Assembly (NCBI RefSeq): GCF_902497785.1 | Contig: NZ_CABVHK010000004.1 | Coordinates: 1-64,000, forward strand | Direction: 5' to 3' | DNA from: Pseudomonas fluorescens | GTDB taxonomy: Bacteria; Pseudomonadota; Gammaproteobacteria; Pseudomonadales; Pseudomonadaceae | DNA length: 64,000 nt | Shown here: piece after piece, positions 7,577-16,458 of the stretch | How the letters are laid out: each line of letters begins with the position of its first letter | Position numbering within the stretch: the first letter of the stretch is position 1 | Translations under genes and position numbers: made by a program | Notes under the pieces: model-generated | The model's database searches: none | What the model was told of the DNA's origin: nothing | The model's input: the letters and a program-made list of their open reading frames with translations, nothing else

Positions 7577-10500
7577 TTCACCTCCAGCGTACTCAGGCCG
7601 TTGCCCTGGCGGTGGACCTGAATCTGCACCGGAATACGCTCATGCATTTCCTGCACATGGGAAATCACCGCGACCTTGCGGCCCTGCGCCTGCAAGCCAT
7701 CCAGGGCGTCCATGGCCAGTTGCAGAGATTCCGGATCGAGGCTGCCGAAACCTTCGTCGATGAACAGCGATTCGATTTTCAGGGTGCTCGACGCCATCGA
7801 CGCCAGGCCCAGCGCCAGCGCCAACGACACCAGGAATGTTTCCCCGCCGGACAGTGAATGCACCGAGCGCAGTTCATCGCCCATTTCGGTGTCCATCACC
7901 AGCAACCCGAGCATGCTGCCGCCGCGCTTCAAGCGATAGCGCCGCACCAGTTGGCGCAACTGCACGTTGGCGTGATGCACCAGCAGGTCGAGGTTGTAGG
8001 CCTGGGCGATCTTGCGGAACGTGTCGCCAGTGGCCGAACCGATCAAGGCATTCAGACGCGCCCAGCGTTGGTACTCGGTGTAGGAGTCGGCGATGTGTTG
8101 CGCCAGCGCCTGATTGGCGTTTTGCCGACGTTGATCTTCGGCCTGTTCGGCGCGCAGTTCGGCGCAGCGCTGTTCACTGGCGGCAAACAGGTTTTGCACA
8201 TCGGTCAGCGCGGCGGCCAGTTGCCCGGCATCGAGATTGCCGTTGTGCTGCGCCTGGTGACTGAGCAGGCGCTTTTCACGCTCCTGCACCAGAACCCTGG
8301 CTTGCTCGATGGCTTTTTCGTTGTGCTGCAAGCGTTGGCGCAGTTCGCTGAATTGCTGGTCGTCGATGTTCAGCAGGCCGTCCAGACCGCTGTCGTCCAG
8401 TTCCGGGTGCAAGGCGCGCCACTCGGCGATCCTTGCGCTCAGGTCGCGGTCTTCGGTCTCAAGAGCTTGCTGGCGTTGCTGTTGCGCCTTGAGTTCGGCG
8501 GCCAGTTCGACCAGCCGCGTGCGCACGGTTTGCAGTTCCTGATCGGCATTGGCCTGGGCGCTGCGCGCCTGTTCCACCGCTTGATCCAGTTGCTGCTGCC
8601 ACTGTTCGGCGCTGGCATGCGTGCCCAACAGCTGCGCCAGCTGTTGCTGGCAAGCCTGTTGCTGATCGGCGAGGGCGGTGAACTGCTGCTGAGCCCGTTC
8701 CAGTTGCTGGACGCGCGTCAGTTGGCGGTCCTGTTCTTTGTCCAGCGTTTGTTGGCGTTGTTGCTGCTCGCTGAGCTCATCGCGCTGCTGGTCGAGTTGC
8801 TCCAGACGCTGGGCGATTTGCTGGTCGAGCTGCATGAAGGTCGCGGCCGGCTCATTGCGCAATGCCTGCAGCGTGTCGGCCGGCAGCAGGCTGCTGAACG
8901 CGGTCAGTTCTTCATCCAGACGCTGGCGATCACTGCTCAGTTCGCGTTGTTGGTTGGTCAGGTGCAGTGCTGCCTGCTGACTCGCGGTTTCGGCGTTGCG
9001 CAGTTGCTGGGCAAGCCGTGCGGCATCCTGTTGCAGCGTGAGCAGGGCGGTTTGCCGTTGTTCGTCCTGGGCGATGCTCTGGTTCAGCTGGCTGTTTTGC
9101 TGGGCCAGCCAGGCGTCGCGTTTACCGGCGTCTTGCGTGAACAGCTGTGCTGATAATGGATGCGCCTCAAGGCTGGGCGCCAGACTTTGCTGCTGCGCCA
9201 GCAGTTGCTCCTGCTGTTGCAGCAGTTCTTTTTGTTGAGCAATCACACCGCCCACTTCAGCACGCAATTCGGTGAGTTTTTCTTTCAGCGCATCCACGGC
9301 TTTCTGTGCGTTGGCCTGTTCGCTTTCATCGTGGCGGCCGAGGCTTTGCAGCAAGGCTTCGGGTTGATGATAAGGATGATCCGGGCTGCCGCAAACCGGG
9401 CACGGCTGATCGTCCTGCAATTGCTCGCGCAGCTCTTCGACGCTGGCGCTGCGAGCCAGACGCTGGCGTTCGAGCAATTCGCGGGTGACGGTCAGGGTCT
9501 GCTCGGCGACGACCAATTCGTTTTTGCTTTTCACCCCGTCCTGAGTCAGGCGCTCGCGATCCTGCTGCGCGATTGACTGGCGTTGCTGCAAGTCGGCAAG
9601 GCGCGTGTCCAGCTCCTGATGGCTGGCCCACAGGCGTGTCAGTTCTTCAAATGCCCGCAGTTGCTTGCGGTTGTCTTGCAGCAGGGTACCCAGCAACTGA
9701 ATCTGCTCGGCCACCGCTTCGGGCTCGGCGCCGGCTTCTTTATAAAGAACTTCCAGGCTCTGCTTTTGCGCTGCCAGGGCTTCGGCGGCACGGGCGGCGT
9801 TCTGTTCCAGAGAAGCCAGTTCAGCCTGGCCCTTGTTCAGACGATTGCCGATCAACATCAGCTGTTGCAGGCGGCCGCGATAAGCATTCCAGGCCTCGCT
9901 GAGTGGCGCCAGATGGGTGCTCTGTTCAAGTTGCCCGGCAATCAGCAGCAAGCGCTCGGCGACTTGTTTTTGCTGATCGAGCAGGCCTTGAATCGTGCTT
10001 TGACCTTGGGTGCAAGCCTGTTCGGCTTGCTGCTTGAGGTCAGCGCTGAGGTCGGCGTCCTTGTTCAGACGGGCGAGAGTGCTTTGCGCCTCAAAGGCCT
10101 GACGCAACAGCGGTGCGTTGGACGTGTGTTGGCCCTGCGCCTCAACCAGCGCGGTTTGCGCCGCGTTGCGGCTCTGTTCGAGTTGATGCTGGCGCGTTTG
10201 CAGGTCGCGTTGTTGCTCGGTGTGCAGCTGAATCTGTGCAGCCAGTGGCGTGAGCTGGGCGCTGAGTTCGGTTTTACGCGCGAACTGGTGGCGTTGCGGG
10301 GCGAGTTGCTCCAGGCGTGTCAGCTGCAAACGGTCACCGGCCAGGCGCTGCCAATCCTGTTCGGCGCTGGTCAATTGTTCGGTGGCGCTGTGTTGATCGT
10401 CCTGCAACTGACGCAAATCTTTCAGCCAGGTGTGTTGCAGTTCCAGCTGCTTTAGTTGCGCCTGTTGCGCCTTGAGTTGCAGCTGCGCTTCGTTGAAACG

Positions 10501-11214
10501 TTGATCGAGCTCGGCGCGGGCTTCGGGCGACAGCGGCGTGACGCCGGTGGCTTGATCCTGCAACAGCTTGTGGGCTTCGCGAGCGTCCTTGGTCTTGTCG
10601 AATGCGCGACGGCCGAGGCGGGTGTAGAGCGCGGTGTCGGTGAGCTTTTCCAGCAGCTCGCTGCGTTCGTTGTCGTTGGCCTTGAGGAACGCGCTGAATT
10701 CACTTTGGGCCAGTAACACGGCGCGGGTGAATTGCTCGAAGTTCAGGCCGAGGACCGTTTCGAGCTGGGTCTTGAATTCAACTTTCTGACTGGCCAGCAA
10801 TTGGTCCAGATCAATGTCGCGCAAGCTCTGACGGCTGTGTTGCAGCTTGCCGCCAGCCTTTTCCCGGGCGCGATTGGCTTCCCAGCGCGCGCGATAGCGA
10901 CGGCCATCGATACCGACGAAATCCACTTCGGCATAGCCTTCACCGGTGCCGCGACGCAGCAGGGTGCGCGGGTCTCCGGTGCTGATTTCACCGTCGGCGT
11001 CGGGCGCTTTGGCCGACACTTGGGCATTGCTCAACCGGGGCACGGCGCCGAACAATGCCAGGCACAAGGCGTCGAGCAAGGTGCTTTTGCCGGCGCCGGT
11101 CGGGCCGGTGATGGCGAACAGGCCGGCGCTGGCCAGCGGCTCGGCGGTGAAATCAATTTCAAACGGCCCGGCCAGGGAGGCGAGGTTTTTCAGGCGGATC
11201 GCGAGGATCTTCAT
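7573..11214 (-). CDS. sbcC: SbcC, ATPase subunit of the SbcCD exonuclease
   Basis: The protein has 1213 residues, longer than E. coli SbcC (about 1050). The order is Walker A (GPTGAGKS, residues 37-44), a long Gln/Leu-rich coiled coil, a zinc hook CPVC at C605/C608, the returning coiled coil, the ABC signature LSGGETFLVS and Walker B with SLFIDEGFGSLD. With SbcD it forms a Mre11/Rad50-type nuclease that cuts hairpins and protein-blocked DNA ends. The coiled coil is unusually glutamine-rich, which produces long false ORFs on the opposite strand. It overlaps sbcD by 4 bp upstream and the GST gene by 4 bp downstream. Confidence 0.95.
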   Translation of the reverse strand: MKILAIRLKNLASLAGPFEIDFTAEPLASAGLFAITGPTGAGKSTLLDALCLALFGAVPRLSNAQVSAKAPDADGEISTGDPRTLLRRGTGEGYAEVDFVGIDGRRYRARWEANRAREKAGGKLQHSRQSLRDIDLDQLLASQKVEFKTQLETVLGLNFEQFTRAVLLAQSEFSAFLKANDNERSELLEKLTDTALYTRLGRRAFDKTKDAREAHKLLQDQATGVTPLSPEARAELDQRFNEAQLQLKAQQAQLKQLELQHTWLKDLRQLQDDQHSATEQLTSAEQDWQRLAGDRLQLTRLEQLAPQRHQFARKTELSAQLTPLAAQIQLHTEQQRDLQTRQHQLEQSRNAAQTALVEAQGQHTSNAPLLRQAFEAQSTLARLNKDADLSADLKQQAEQACTQGQSTIQGLLDQQKQVAERLLLIAGQLEQSTHLAPLSEAWNAYRGRLQQLMLIGNRLNKGQAELASLEQNAARAAEALAAQKQSLEVLYKEAGAEPEAVAEQIQLLGTLLQDNRKQLRAFEELTRLWASHQELDTRLADLQQRQSIAQQDRERLTQDGVKSKNELVVAEQTLTVTRELLERQRLARSASVEELREQLQDDQPCPVCGSPDHPYHQPEALLQSLGRHDESEQANAQKAVDALKEKLTELRAEVGGVIAQQKELLQQQEQLLAQQQSLAPSLEAHPLSAQLFTQDAGKRDAWLAQQNSQLNQSIAQDEQRQTALLTLQQDAARLAQQLRNAETASQQAALHLTNQQRELSSDRQRLDEELTAFSSLLPADTLQALRNEPAATFMQLDQQIAQRLEQLDQQRDELSEQQQRQQTLDKEQDRQLTRVQQLERAQQQFTALADQQQACQQQLAQLLGTHASAEQWQQQLDQAVEQARSAQANADQELQTVRTRLVELAAELKAQQQRQQALETEDRDLSARIAEWRALHPELDDSGLDGLLNIDDQQFSELRQRLQHNEKAIEQARVLVQEREKRLLSHQAQHNGNLDAGQLAAALTDVQNLFAASEQRCAELRAEQAEDQRRQNANQALAQHIADSYTEYQRWARLNALIGSATGDTFRKIAQAYNLDLLVHHANVQLRQLVRRYRLKRGGSMLGLLVMDTEMGDELRSVHSLSGGETFLVSLALALGLASMASSTLKIESLFIDEGFGSLDPESLQLAMDALDGLQAQGRKVAVISHVQEMHERIPVQIQVHRQGNGLSTLEVK

Positions 11215-12455
11215 GGCTGTTCGCCCTCCATCTGCACGTCTTGCAACAGCTCGGCAAAGTCTTTCAGGGTTTGCTCATCGACCTCGCTGCCGTAGTTATC
11301 CTGCCAGGCGCGGCTGAACAATTCCTGAGGCGTGAGCTGGTCGAGTTCGATCAGCGCAGTACCGTCATCGACGCCGTCACGGCTACCGTTGCCGGCGTAT
11401 TCCGCGGCGATGCGCACCAGTCGCACAGCTTTGCCTTGCAGGGCGGTTTCGACCTGATGGCGCAAGTCGGGTTGCGGCTCGTCGAGGCGAACCCGCACTT
11501 CCAGCCACGGCTGACGCTCAGGGTCGGCGAGCAAATCGATGTTCGGCAGGTCGGCCAGTTGCACGAGGATTTCCGCCAAGGGGGCGGGGCCGATACGTTG
11601 CAGATTGACGGCGCGGGGAATCAGCTTCGGTTGGACGCTGACCAGGGTTTCGCCGTCCAGCTGAACGTCGAGGATCTGATGCTGATAACCAATCTCGGAG
11701 AACGACAATGGGATCGGCGAGCCGCTGTAGCGAATCCGCTCCTCACCGTTGACCTTCTGTGGCTTGTGCAAGTGACCAAGAGCGACGTAGCTGATACTCG
11801 GGCCAAACAGGCTGGCGGGCAGGGCTTCGGCGTTGCCGATGATCAGGCTGCGCTCGGAGTCTTCCGACACCGAACCACCGGCCATGTGCGCGTGACTGAT
11901 GGCGATCAGCGCCTGACCCTTCTTGCGTTTGGCGTTGGCGGCTTCGATCAGCCACTCGTGAACCTGGCCGATACCGCGCAGATAGTTGTCGCCCAGATGC
12001 GCGCCAGTCACTTCGGCCGGGCGCAGAAACGGCAGCGCCAGGCACCAGGCGACGGTTTTGCCCTTGGCGTCCGGCAGTGGCAGCAACAGGCGCTCGGCAT
12101 CGAGTTGGCCGTCATCCAGCCACAGCACGCGGCCCAGCGCATGGGTGCGCAAACGGCGCATCAACGGGGCGGGCAGTTCAATGCGCGAACCGGAATCGTG
12201 GTTGCCGGCAATCATCACAATGGTCAGCTTCGGCTGCTGCTCGTGGGCGCTGACGATGAAGTCGTACAGGCGTTCCTGGGCTTTGACCGGCGGATTGACC
12301 GTGTCGAAGATATCGCCGGCGATCAGCAGCACATCGGGCTGATCGAGCTTCAGCTGGCGCAATAGCCAGTCAAGGAAGCAACCGTGTTCGAAATCGCGTT
12401 CCTGGCCGTGCAGGTTCTGCCCAAGGTGCCAGTCGGAGGTGTGAAACAGACGCAA
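11211..12455 (-). CDS. sbcD: SbcD, nuclease subunit of the SbcCD exonuclease
   Basis: A 414-residue calcineurin-like phosphoesterase and nuclease. The metal-binding motifs are in order: DWHLGQ (start), GDIFDT, GNHDSG and later GHLHKPQ. I place the start at TTG 12455 (LRLFHTSDWHLG) because GGAG lies 6 bp upstream and known SbcD proteins begin just before the DxH motif; the open frame runs to 12731 through a REP pair and a pseudogene fragment. It is the first gene of an sbcD-sbcC-gst unit with 4-bp overlaps. The DNA upstream was altered by the island insertion, so its promoter may be newer than the gene. Confidence 0.93.
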   Translation of the reverse strand: MRLFHTSDWHLGQNLHGQERDFEHGCFLDWLLRQLKLDQPDVLLIAGDIFDTVNPPVKAQERLYDFIVSAHEQQPKLTIVMIAGNHDSGSRIELPAPLMRRLRTHALGRVLWLDDGQLDAERLLLPLPDAKGKTVAWCLALPFLRPAEVTGAHLGDNYLRGIGQVHEWLIEAANAKRKKGQALIAISHAHMAGGSVSEDSERSLIIGNAEALPASLFGPSISYVALGHLHKPQKVNGEERIRYSGSPIPLSFSEIGYQHQILDVQLDGETLVSVQPKLIPRAVNLQRIGPAPLAEILVQLADLPNIDLLADPERQPWLEVRVRLDEPQPDLRHQVETALQGKAVRLVRIAAEYAGNGSRDGVDDGTALIELDQLTPQELFSRAWQDNYGSEVDEQTLKDFAELLQDVQMEGEQP

Positions 12456-12552
12456 GGCGAGCTCCGTAGGAAATAGGTGATGGCCGCGAGGAAATGAACA
12501 GCGGCGAAAGGGGAGAGAGTTTACTGGCAAACAGTCGGGAGTGCCGAGAGCT

Positions 12553-12629
12553 AAAAGATCGCAGCCTGCGGCAGCTCCTACACGGGATGGGTGTACGCCC
12601 GTAGGAGCTGCCGCAGGCTGCGATCTTTT
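12553..12629. repeat. Inverted repeat, AAAAGATCGCAGCC type
   Basis: AAAAGATCGCAGCCTGCGGC and its inverted copy form a near-perfect palindrome of about 29 bp per arm. A shorter member of the same family is at 40053-40098. It lies between the sbcD start and the batD remnant. Confidence 0.88.
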
Positions 12630-12631
12630 GA

Positions 12632-12866
12632 TGTTACTTCGGATAAAGCGGCGGCAATCCACTGTCACCCACCGGGTCATGAACCCGTTCGGCAATCGGA
12701 ATCGCCCGAATGGCCCGCCACAGATCCTCACCCTGCCAATGCTGTCCGGTTTCGCTGTACAGCGCGCCGTTCAAGCCGTCCAGCGCATCCGACAGCGGCA
12801 CGAACCGTGCCGCCATGTCGGCAAGGGTTTCCGGTTGTTGTCGGGCCTAGGCGTCAAGCGCCTGGC
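12632..12866 (-). pseudogene. 3' fragment of batD, left boundary of the T6SS island
   Basis: About 235 bp match the 3' end of the intact batD gene (24899-25133) in the same orientation, with about 14 mismatches by my own reading. It keeps the batD stop codon and the C-terminal coding sequence (GDSGLPPLYPK), but one tryptophan codon has become TAG (near 12849), so it is decayed. Beyond 12866 the similarity stops and unrelated, more AT-rich DNA begins. It forms a direct repeat with the intact gene on the far side of the 12-kb island. Confidence 0.9.
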
Positions 12867-13069
12867 TTTACTGGCAAGTACTTACCTCGCCTCCGAAAAA
12901 TGCCTTCGCGATTAAATTTGCTCCAAGCAATGGGCGGGGTATGTGAATGATTCTCCCAATTTATGGCAGCAGAAAAATTGGGAAATGACCTACGTCAAAA
13001 ATTGAATACCCCTGCATTTTTAAATGAGCCAGCTTGCCAAAATTACCATTTTTAAAAACGAAGATCGCC
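12867..13069. other. AT-rich island edge without a gene
   Basis: The DNA between the batD fragment and the lipoprotein gene is clearly more AT-rich than its surroundings. The only structure seen is a small inverted repeat, CCCAATTT...AAATTGGG, near 12955-12982. No integrase, tRNA or IS remnant is visible. It must contain the promoter of the lipoprotein gene. Confidence 0.5.
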
Positions 13070-13753
13070 ATGAAAAAATCCAGAGCAACGAAGTCATTAC
13101 ACTTGTCCAAATGTATAGGCGCGAATGCCAAATTTTCTGTTGTAGTGATTTTATTTTTTACATTGGTCGGGTGCGGTGACGACAAAGCGCCTACTGTTAG
13201 TTGGTTTATGGATAATCCAACCGAAATAAATCAAACCCTAGGTCATTGTAGCTATTTAACAAAGTACAGCCCTGTGCCGAATTACACGTGGTGTGCGAAT
13301 GCACGAACTGCATCCATAACGCTAAGTAGGAGGCGAAGTGATCTCGAAAAAGAAAAACACTTGGCTGCTGCAAGGGATACTCCTGAGAACCTCAAAACAA
13401 TTCATTGGTATGAGGGTAATCGCCCTGCACGACAGGCGAAACTCAGGGAGTGCAAAATAAGTGCAGGGAAAGGGGATGTTGCGTTTGATCATGGCTGCTT
13501 TAAGGCTACACGAGCCGGAATGAATCAGTATGTAAGGGGCGGGTCAGGCGCATTCGACGGCGAAACTATGGGTGAGTTGACGCAGATACTACGCGCTGTA
13601 TCTCCACGGCCTGACGCAGTCCCGCCCCACGCGCGCCAATCTCGTGCGTCGCGCAATACCCTTGAAAGTGCGGCCCCGGCGGACAAGCCTCCTCCGGGAC
13701 TGGAGCCAGTCGTGCTTCTTGATCGGGTAACCAAAAAAGTCGTTGCACCATAA
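13070..13753 (+). CDS. EexN-like lipoprotein
   Basis: A 227-residue lipoprotein precursor. The long lysine-rich N-terminus and hydrophobic stretch end in the lipobox LVGC (VVVILFFTLVGCGDD). The mature N-terminal region (VSWFMDNPTEINQTLGHC, then a second Cys in YTWCANA) matches the pattern of EexN-family lipoproteins, which in conjugative plasmids mediate entry exclusion. The C-terminal third is proline-rich and of higher GC. The ATG at 13070 is preferred; the open frame begins at 13034. It stands opposite in strand to the toxin-immunity array. Here it may be an immunity or envelope-protection protein instead of an exclusion factor, but that is inference. Confidence 0.65.
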   Translation: MKKSRATKSLHLSKCIGANAKFSVVVILFFTLVGCGDDKAPTVSWFMDNPTEINQTLGHCSYLTKYSPVPNYTWCANARTASITLSRRRSDLEKEKHLAAARDTPENLKTIHWYEGNRPARQAKLRECKISAGKGDVAFDHGCFKATRAGMNQYVRGGSGAFDGETMGELTQILRAVSPRPDAVPPHARQSRASRNTLESAAPADKPPPGLEPVVLLDRVTKKVVAP

Positions 13754-13884
13754 ACTGACAACTGAGTGCAGGCCTTCTATCTCAATAACGCGCTGGTTGT
13801 ACTTATCGCCGACGTTGATCAGTGTTTGGATAAGCCGACTAAACAGCAGTGTCGTTCCACTAATATAAAAAACGAGCCTAACCA

Positions 13885-13955
13885 CGGGGTGGGGGACTCG
13901 AACGGCGTGGGTTTGGGAAATCCACTCGCCGTTTGCGTTCATATACACTCAGCCA
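13885..13955 (-). pseudogene. Orphan effector C-terminal tail (remnant 2)
   Basis: The minus strand encodes VYMNANGEWISQTHAVRV, recognisably related to VLNTKGEWISRTHVIHL at the C-terminus of the VasX-like effector. The frame then runs into unrelated sequence and has no start. It sits immediately downstream of the first DUF6708 gene. It is probably what remains of another effector 3' end. Confidence 0.55.
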
Positions 13956-13962
13956 AAACACT

Positions 13963-15096
13963 TCATGCTCTACGTTTGTCCGTCGGATTCAATCGCTGCA
14001 CTTCAGCAAAAATCTCGGTGATTGTCCGGCGAGGTTGACGTTTGTGTAGCTGCCGAACCAGCTCACTCATCCGTACGAGTTCTTCACTCGGCTTCGCCCA
14101 TTGTTCCTCCGGTAACGGCTCGGACCATTGGCGCATCACCTCGGGCAAGGCGTGCGGGGCCATTTTCTGAAGGCGGCGAATTTCCCATTCGGTCAGGTAG
14201 TTGGGAATCGTCCACAGGGTCATAACGTGGTACAGGTACCAGAAAAAGCCTGAAACCCGACCGCGTTCGCCGTCGCGGATTTGCTCGTGCATGCGTGCGC
14301 GGGCGTTGCGGAAGGTGTGCAGGCCTTCGTGAGGTGGGTCGTCGGGGCCTTGCAGGTCTAGCGGGTCCTGGATGGATTTGAGGTCGTTGACTTCGAATTC
14401 CATGTAGCCGCGAATTGCTTCCCAATGGCTGATGGCGATGGGCAAGCCGGCGCAGGGGAATTCGACGCTGGTGAGGATTTCGCCATGCTGGAAACCGATG
14501 CCCATGCCGTATTGGCGACGGATACCGTACTGGGTGGCGCTTTGGGCTTCGATGACCCAGGCGGACAGGGATTCCCAGGCGACGAAGAGCGGGTCGGTGG
14601 CGTCTTCGGGCATGAAGCAGACTTCGCGGCGTTGGCGGTTGAAGCGGGTGGGGATGATTTCGGCGCGTTTGTTGTGGTTGTGGAGCCAGACGCAGAGGCC
14701 GATGAGTAGGGTGAGAAAGCCGGTTACCAGGGCGAGCTCATACGCCTCTTCTATGAACATACGAGTTGTGATGTCTTGTATATCTTCCCAGCTTTGGCCG
14801 AACAGAAAAAACATGAAACCGCTGAATAGAGGAATCAGAAAAGCAATCATAAATGCACCACTGAATGGTCCGCCTAATATGACTTGCCATGAGAACACCT
14901 CTGGCGATCCCAACCCGAAGTCCATATACACCTCATTCAACTCCCCGATATGAGGGCCATGAGGCGGCAGCGGTGTTGGAAGCGGCAGCGGCGCGAGATA
15001 GGTGATCTTCCCGCTTGGAAAGGGTTCGATATCTCCGGCTTTGTGCGATTGCTCAAGGTGTGGTGTCGGCACGGGGTTATCCAGGTTTTTGGGCAT
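13963..15096 (-). CDS. DUF6708-type membrane protein, putative T6SS immunity protein (copy 1)
   Basis: A 377-residue protein with two hydrophobic segments (about residues 70-95 and 117-140) and a long cytoplasmic C-terminal part. I assign it to DUF6708, a family found next to VasX/BTH_I2691-type effectors, so an immunity role is likely. ATG 15096 (MPKNLDNPV) is chosen by analogy with copy 2, where the start overlaps the effector gene. It is nearly identical to copy 2 (15328-16458) except for residues of about 75-130, where the membrane hairpin and loop differ strongly. It is preceded by an orphan piece of effector coding sequence instead of a full toxin gene. Confidence 0.75.
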   Translation of the reverse strand: MPKNLDNPVPTPHLEQSHKAGDIEPFPSGKITYLAPLPLPTPLPPHGPHIGELNEVYMDFGLGSPEVFSWQVILGGPFSGAFMIAFLIPLFSGFMFFLFGQSWEDIQDITTRMFIEEAYELALVTGFLTLLIGLCVWLHNHNKRAEIIPTRFNRQRREVCFMPEDATDPLFVAWESLSAWVIEAQSATQYGIRRQYGMGIGFQHGEILTSVEFPCAGLPIAISHWEAIRGYMEFEVNDLKSIQDPLDLQGPDDPPHEGLHTFRNARARMHEQIRDGERGRVSGFFWYLYHVMTLWTIPNYLTEWEIRRLQKMAPHALPEVMRQWSEPLPEEQWAKPSEELVRMSELVRQLHKRQPRRTITEIFAEVQRLNPTDKRRA

Positions 15097-15240
15097 GGTC
15101 GACCGTCTCCAGCAAATGGGTTTCAACCAGCAACACGGGAGGATGCTCGGTGACTGTGTTGGGCGGCAGCGAAGGAAAACGGCCTTCGCCACGAGGGTTG
15201 AGATGAATGACGTGGGTGCGGGAGACCCTCTGGCCGTTGT
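15077..15240 (-). pseudogene. Orphan effector C-terminal tail (remnant 1)
   Basis: Bases 15077-15225 match the 3' end of the effector gene (16439-16587) with only about two differences and keep the same stop codon and the same overlap with the immunity start. The protein frame reads SRTHVIHLNPRGEGRFPSLP and so on. Upstream of 15225 the sequence changes abruptly to another tail-like segment (TLADNGQRV) and then to a REP half-unit. No start or toxin domain remains. It shows that a unit consisting of effector 3' end plus immunity gene was duplicated. Confidence 0.85.
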
Positions 15241-15260
15241 CCGCCAAAGTCTGCCCCGAT

Positions 15261-15287
15261 TTGTAGGAGCAAGGCTTGCCCGCGATG
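15261..15287. repeat. Single REP unit in the duplication spacer
   Basis: TTGTAGGAGCAAGGCTTGCC is a single, unpaired REP-like unit between copy 2 of the immunity gene and the orphan effector tail. It lies about 35 bp from the breakpoint of similarity. Confidence 0.6.
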
Positions 15288-15327
15288 ACGGCGGTGTGAG
15301 CGACGCGAATCGTCCAGTCAGAACACT

Positions 15328-16458
15328 TCATGCGCGACGTTTGTCCGTGTTGTCGACCTGATACACCTCAGCGAAAATCTCGGTGATTGTCCGGCGAGGC
15401 TGACGTTTGTGTAGCTGCCGAACCAGCTCACTCATCCGTACGAGTTCTTCACTCGGCTTCGCCCATTGTTCCTCCGGTAACGGCTCGGACCATTGGCGCA
15501 TCACCTCGGGCAAGGCGTGCGGGGCCATTTTCTGAAGGCGGCGAATTTCCCATTCGGTCAGGTAGTTGGGAATCGTCCACAGGGTCATAACGTGGTACAG
15601 GTACCAGAAAAAGCCTGAAACCCGACCGCGTTCGCCGTCGCGGATTTGCTCGTGCATGCGTGCGCGGGCGTTGCGGAAGGTGTGCAGGCCTTCGTGAGGT
15701 GGGTCGTCGGGGCCTTGAAGGTCTAGCGGGTCCTGGATGGATTTGAGGTCGTTGACCTCGTACTCCATGTAGCCGCGAATCGCTTCCCAATGGCTGATGG
15801 CGATGGGCAGGCCGGCGCAGGGGAATTCGACGCTGGTGAGGATTTCGCCATGCTGGAAACCGATGCCCATGCTGTATTGACGACGGACGCCGTACTGGGT
15901 GACGCCTTGGGCTTCGATGACCCAGGCGGACAGGGATTCCCAGGCGACGAAGAGCGGGTCGGTGGAGTCTTCGGGCAAGAAGCAGACTTCGCGGCGTTGA
16001 CGGTTGAAGCGGGTGGGGATGATCTCGGCGCGTCTGTTGTGGTTGTAGAGCCAGACGCAGAGGCCGATGAAGAGGGTGATGAGTCCTGTTGTCGCTGCAT
16101 ATCCATAACCTTCGTGGAATATACCCGTCATTGAGTCCCAGATATCTGCCCTGCCGTAACCAAAAACAATCCCAAGAAATCCAGTAAATAGTGGGAACAG
16201 AAACGCAACCATAAATGCGCCGCTGAAAGGCAAACCTAAAATGACCTGCCATGAGAACACTTCCGGCGATCCTACCCCGAAGTCCATGTACACCTCATTC
16301 AACTCCCCGATATGAGGGCCATGAGGCGGCAACGGTGTTGGAAGCGGCAGCGGCGCGAGATAGGTGATCTTCCCGCTTGGAAAGGGCTCGATATCTCCGG
16401 CTTTGTGCGATTGCTCAAGGTGTGGTGTCGGCACGGGGTTATCCAGGTTTTTGGGCAT
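15328..16458 (-). CDS. DUF6708-type membrane protein, putative cognate immunity protein (copy 2)
   Basis: A 376-residue protein, the partner copy of the gene at 13963-15096. ATG 16458 overlaps the effector gene by 20 bp, which supports both the start choice and coupled expression with the toxin. Two hydrophobic segments (about residues 70-95 and 117-140) frame a loop that differs from copy 1 (FGYGRADIWDSMTGIFHEGY versus FGQSWEDIQDITTRMFIEEA). The remaining sequence is almost the same in both. Because it directly follows the intact effector, it is the best candidate for the cognate immunity protein against a membrane-acting toxin. Family assignment is from memory. Confidence 0.78.
   Translation of the reverse strand: MPKNLDNPVPTPHLEQSHKAGDIEPFPSGKITYLAPLPLPTPLPPHGPHIGELNEVYMDFGVGSPEVFSWQVILGLPFSGAFMVAFLFPLFTGFLGIVFGYGRADIWDSMTGIFHEGYGYAATTGLITLFIGLCVWLYNHNRRAEIIPTRFNRQRREVCFLPEDSTDPLFVAWESLSAWVIEAQGVTQYGVRRQYSMGIGFQHGEILTSVEFPCAGLPIAISHWEAIRGYMEYEVNDLKSIQDPLDLQGPDDPPHEGLHTFRNARARMHEQIRDGERGRVSGFFWYLYHVMTLWTIPNYLTEWEIRRLQKMAPHALPEVMRQWSEPLPEEQWAKPSEELVRMSELVRQLHKRQPRRTITEIFAEVYQVDNTDKRRA

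Noticed and set aside
7858..9153. 431-codon ORF on the plus strand opposite sbcC
   Set aside because: Its Leu/Gln-rich sequence is the antisense reading of the glutamine-rich coiled coil of SbcC.
12632..12866. attL/attR site of an integrase-type island
   Set aside because: The repeats are batD coding sequence with about 6% divergence and no integrase gene is present, so homologous recombination explains them better than site-specific integration.
13589..13948. 119-codon minus-strand ORF with the tail-like start MNANGEWISQTHAVRV
   Set aside because: Only its first residues match an effector tail; the rest is antisense to the EexN-like gene. I kept just the tail as a pseudogene remnant.
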